Source: Deltaproteobacteria bacterium | GTDB taxonomy: Bacteria > Desulfobacterota_D > UBA1144 > Nemesobacterales > N074bin48 | DNA: 5,346 bases | Reading direction: 5' to 3' | Assembly: GCA_004356685.1 (NCBI GenBank) | Contig: SMWS01000141.1 | Span: forward strand, 1-5,346 | The notes under the pieces: model-generated | What the model saw: the letters and a program-made list of their open reading frames with translations, nothing else | Told to the model about the DNA's origin: nothing | The model's database searches: none | Shown: positions 4,702 to 5,346 of the stretch, piece after piece | How positions within the stretch are numbered: the stretch's first letter is position 1 | Layout: each line of letters opens with the position of its first letter | Made by a program: the position numbers and the translations under genes

Positions 4702-5346
4702 TCAAATGTCTTTTAATGCTTTATATATTGAATTCAGTGCAAATTTTAGCTCTTTTTCAGTATGAACCGTCGAGATAAATACAGACTCAAACTGTGAAGG
4801 CGGGAACATAATACCAGCACTCAATAGATTTTTAAAGAACTTAGAAAAAAATTTTGTATTTGAAGAAGTTGCAGTCTCATAATTAAAAATTTCACCTTCG
4901 TTAAAGAAGATCGTAAACATAGAACCAATCTGGTTTACACAAGCCTTAATACGCAATTTTGTTATTATTCCTCTGATTTCCTCTACAAAATTCACAGTAG
5001 TTTTTTCAAGCTTATTATATACTGATTTTGAACCAAGCAGCTTTAAAGTTGCAATACCTGCAGCCATAGCCAGAGGATTTCCAGAAAGAGTACCCGCCTG
5101 ATACACAGGACCGTCTGGCGCAATATGCTTCATGATTTCTTTTCTGCCACCGAATGCGCCAACCGGAAGCCCCCCTCCGATTATTTTCCCAAGGCAGGTA
5201 ATATCGGGATAGACATCAAATATCTGCTGTGCGCCACCTTTACTGAGCCTAAACCCCGTTATTACTTCATCAAAAATAAGAAGAGATTCGTATTTTTTCG
5301 TGATTTCTCTAAGTTCATTTAAAAACCCTTTCTGCGGTGTTACAAC
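4702..5346 (-). CDS. hemL: Glutamate-1-semialdehyde 2,1-aminomutase (HemL), C-terminal part
   Basis: PLP enzyme that converts glutamate-1-semialdehyde to 5-aminolevulinate, the C5 route to haem and other tetrapyrroles; cytoplasmic. The open frame runs from the window edge (5346) to TGA at 4704-4702, 214 residues, about the last half of a 420-430 aa enzyme. The 5' half lies outside the window. In partial numbering: LLIFDEVITGFR (22-33) with PLP-ring-binding Asp26, the GGAQ motif (37-40), CLGKIIGGGLPVGAFGGR (51-68) with the PLP-linking Lys54, then EIMKHIAPDGPVYQAGTLSG and NPLAMAAG. AGTLSGNPLAM and the GGAQ segment point to HemL rather than other class III aminotransferases. An ATG at 5133 is internal (the Met of EIMKH) and not a start. 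The stop overlaps an ATG (TGATG), suggesting translational coupling to the atpZ-like gene and one transcript with the atp genes. Confidence 0.95.
   Translation of the reverse strand, partial: VVTPQKGFLNELREITKKYESLLIFDEVITGFRLSKGGAQQIFDVYPDITCLGKIIGGGLPVGAFGGRKEIMKHIAPDGPVYQAGTLSGNPLAMAAGIATLKLLGSKSVYNKLEKTTVNFVEEIRGIITKLRIKACVNQIGSMFTIFFNEGEIFNYETATSSNTKFFSKFFKNLLSAGIMFPPSQFESVFISTVHTEKELKFALNSIYKALKDI

Noticed and set aside
5131..5133. ATG as a start for a short 143-aa protein on the minus strand
   Set aside because: The same frame continues upstream to the window edge with the HemL PLP lysine and aspartate motifs, so this Met is internal.
5125..5322. Plus-strand open frame of 65 codons opposite hemL
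   Set aside because: Antisense to the conserved PLP-binding region of hemL.

Overview
The window is a compact, low-GC stretch (I estimate mid-30s % GC by eye) of bacterial chromosome. It holds one strong RNA-processing gene, one lipoprotein gene, a degenerate acyl-CoA-synthetase-like gene and part of a hemL/F0-ATP-synthase cluster. A lipobox protein, a split F0 operon (accessory genes, a and c separate from the F1 genes) and a c subunit with a signal-peptide-like leader suggest a Gram-negative of the Deferribacterota or deltaproteobacterial (Desulfobacterota-like) kind. That placement is inference from gene style, not a database match.

Left part (1-1152). A plus-strand reading frame seems to end at 85 and meets, tail to tail with a 4-nt overlap, a minus-strand gene (82-1074). 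That gene looks like the N-terminal half of a long-chain acyl-CoA synthetase whose ATP-binding and catalytic motifs have been lost. A 78-nt divergent intergenic region with short repeats separates it from the next gene.

Middle part (1153-3022). A 453-aa tRNA nucleotidyltransferase / poly(A) polymerase-family protein with a C-terminal HD domain runs on the plus strand. It ends directly against the stop codon of a small minus-strand lipoprotein gene (2515-2928). Between the lipoprotein gene and atpE lie a strong hairpin, probably the end of the atp transcript, and a perfect 17-bp palindrome just upstream of the lipoprotein start.

Right part (3023-5346), all minus strand and read right to left: hemL (3' part only, continues past the window edge), an AtpZ-like small membrane protein, AtpI, AtpB (a subunit), AtpE (c subunit). 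The spacing is operon-like: hemL stop overlaps an ATG, atpZ overlaps atpI, and atpI and atpB are 2 nt apart. AtpB and AtpE form the ion path of F-type ATP synthase; AtpZ and AtpI are accessory membrane proteins linked to c-ring assembly or cation supply in other bacteria. HemL makes 5-aminolevulinate for tetrapyrroles. The AtpZ frame has a conserved body but no usable start codon. The only well-placed ATG, coupled to the hemL stop, is one frame off and hits three tandem stops after seven codons.

I found no CRISPR array, RNA gene, insertion sequence or clear new multigene system. The items most worth a second look are the motif-less acyl-CoA-synthetase relative, the frame break at the start of atpZ, and the palindrome/possible leaderless start of the lipoprotein gene.
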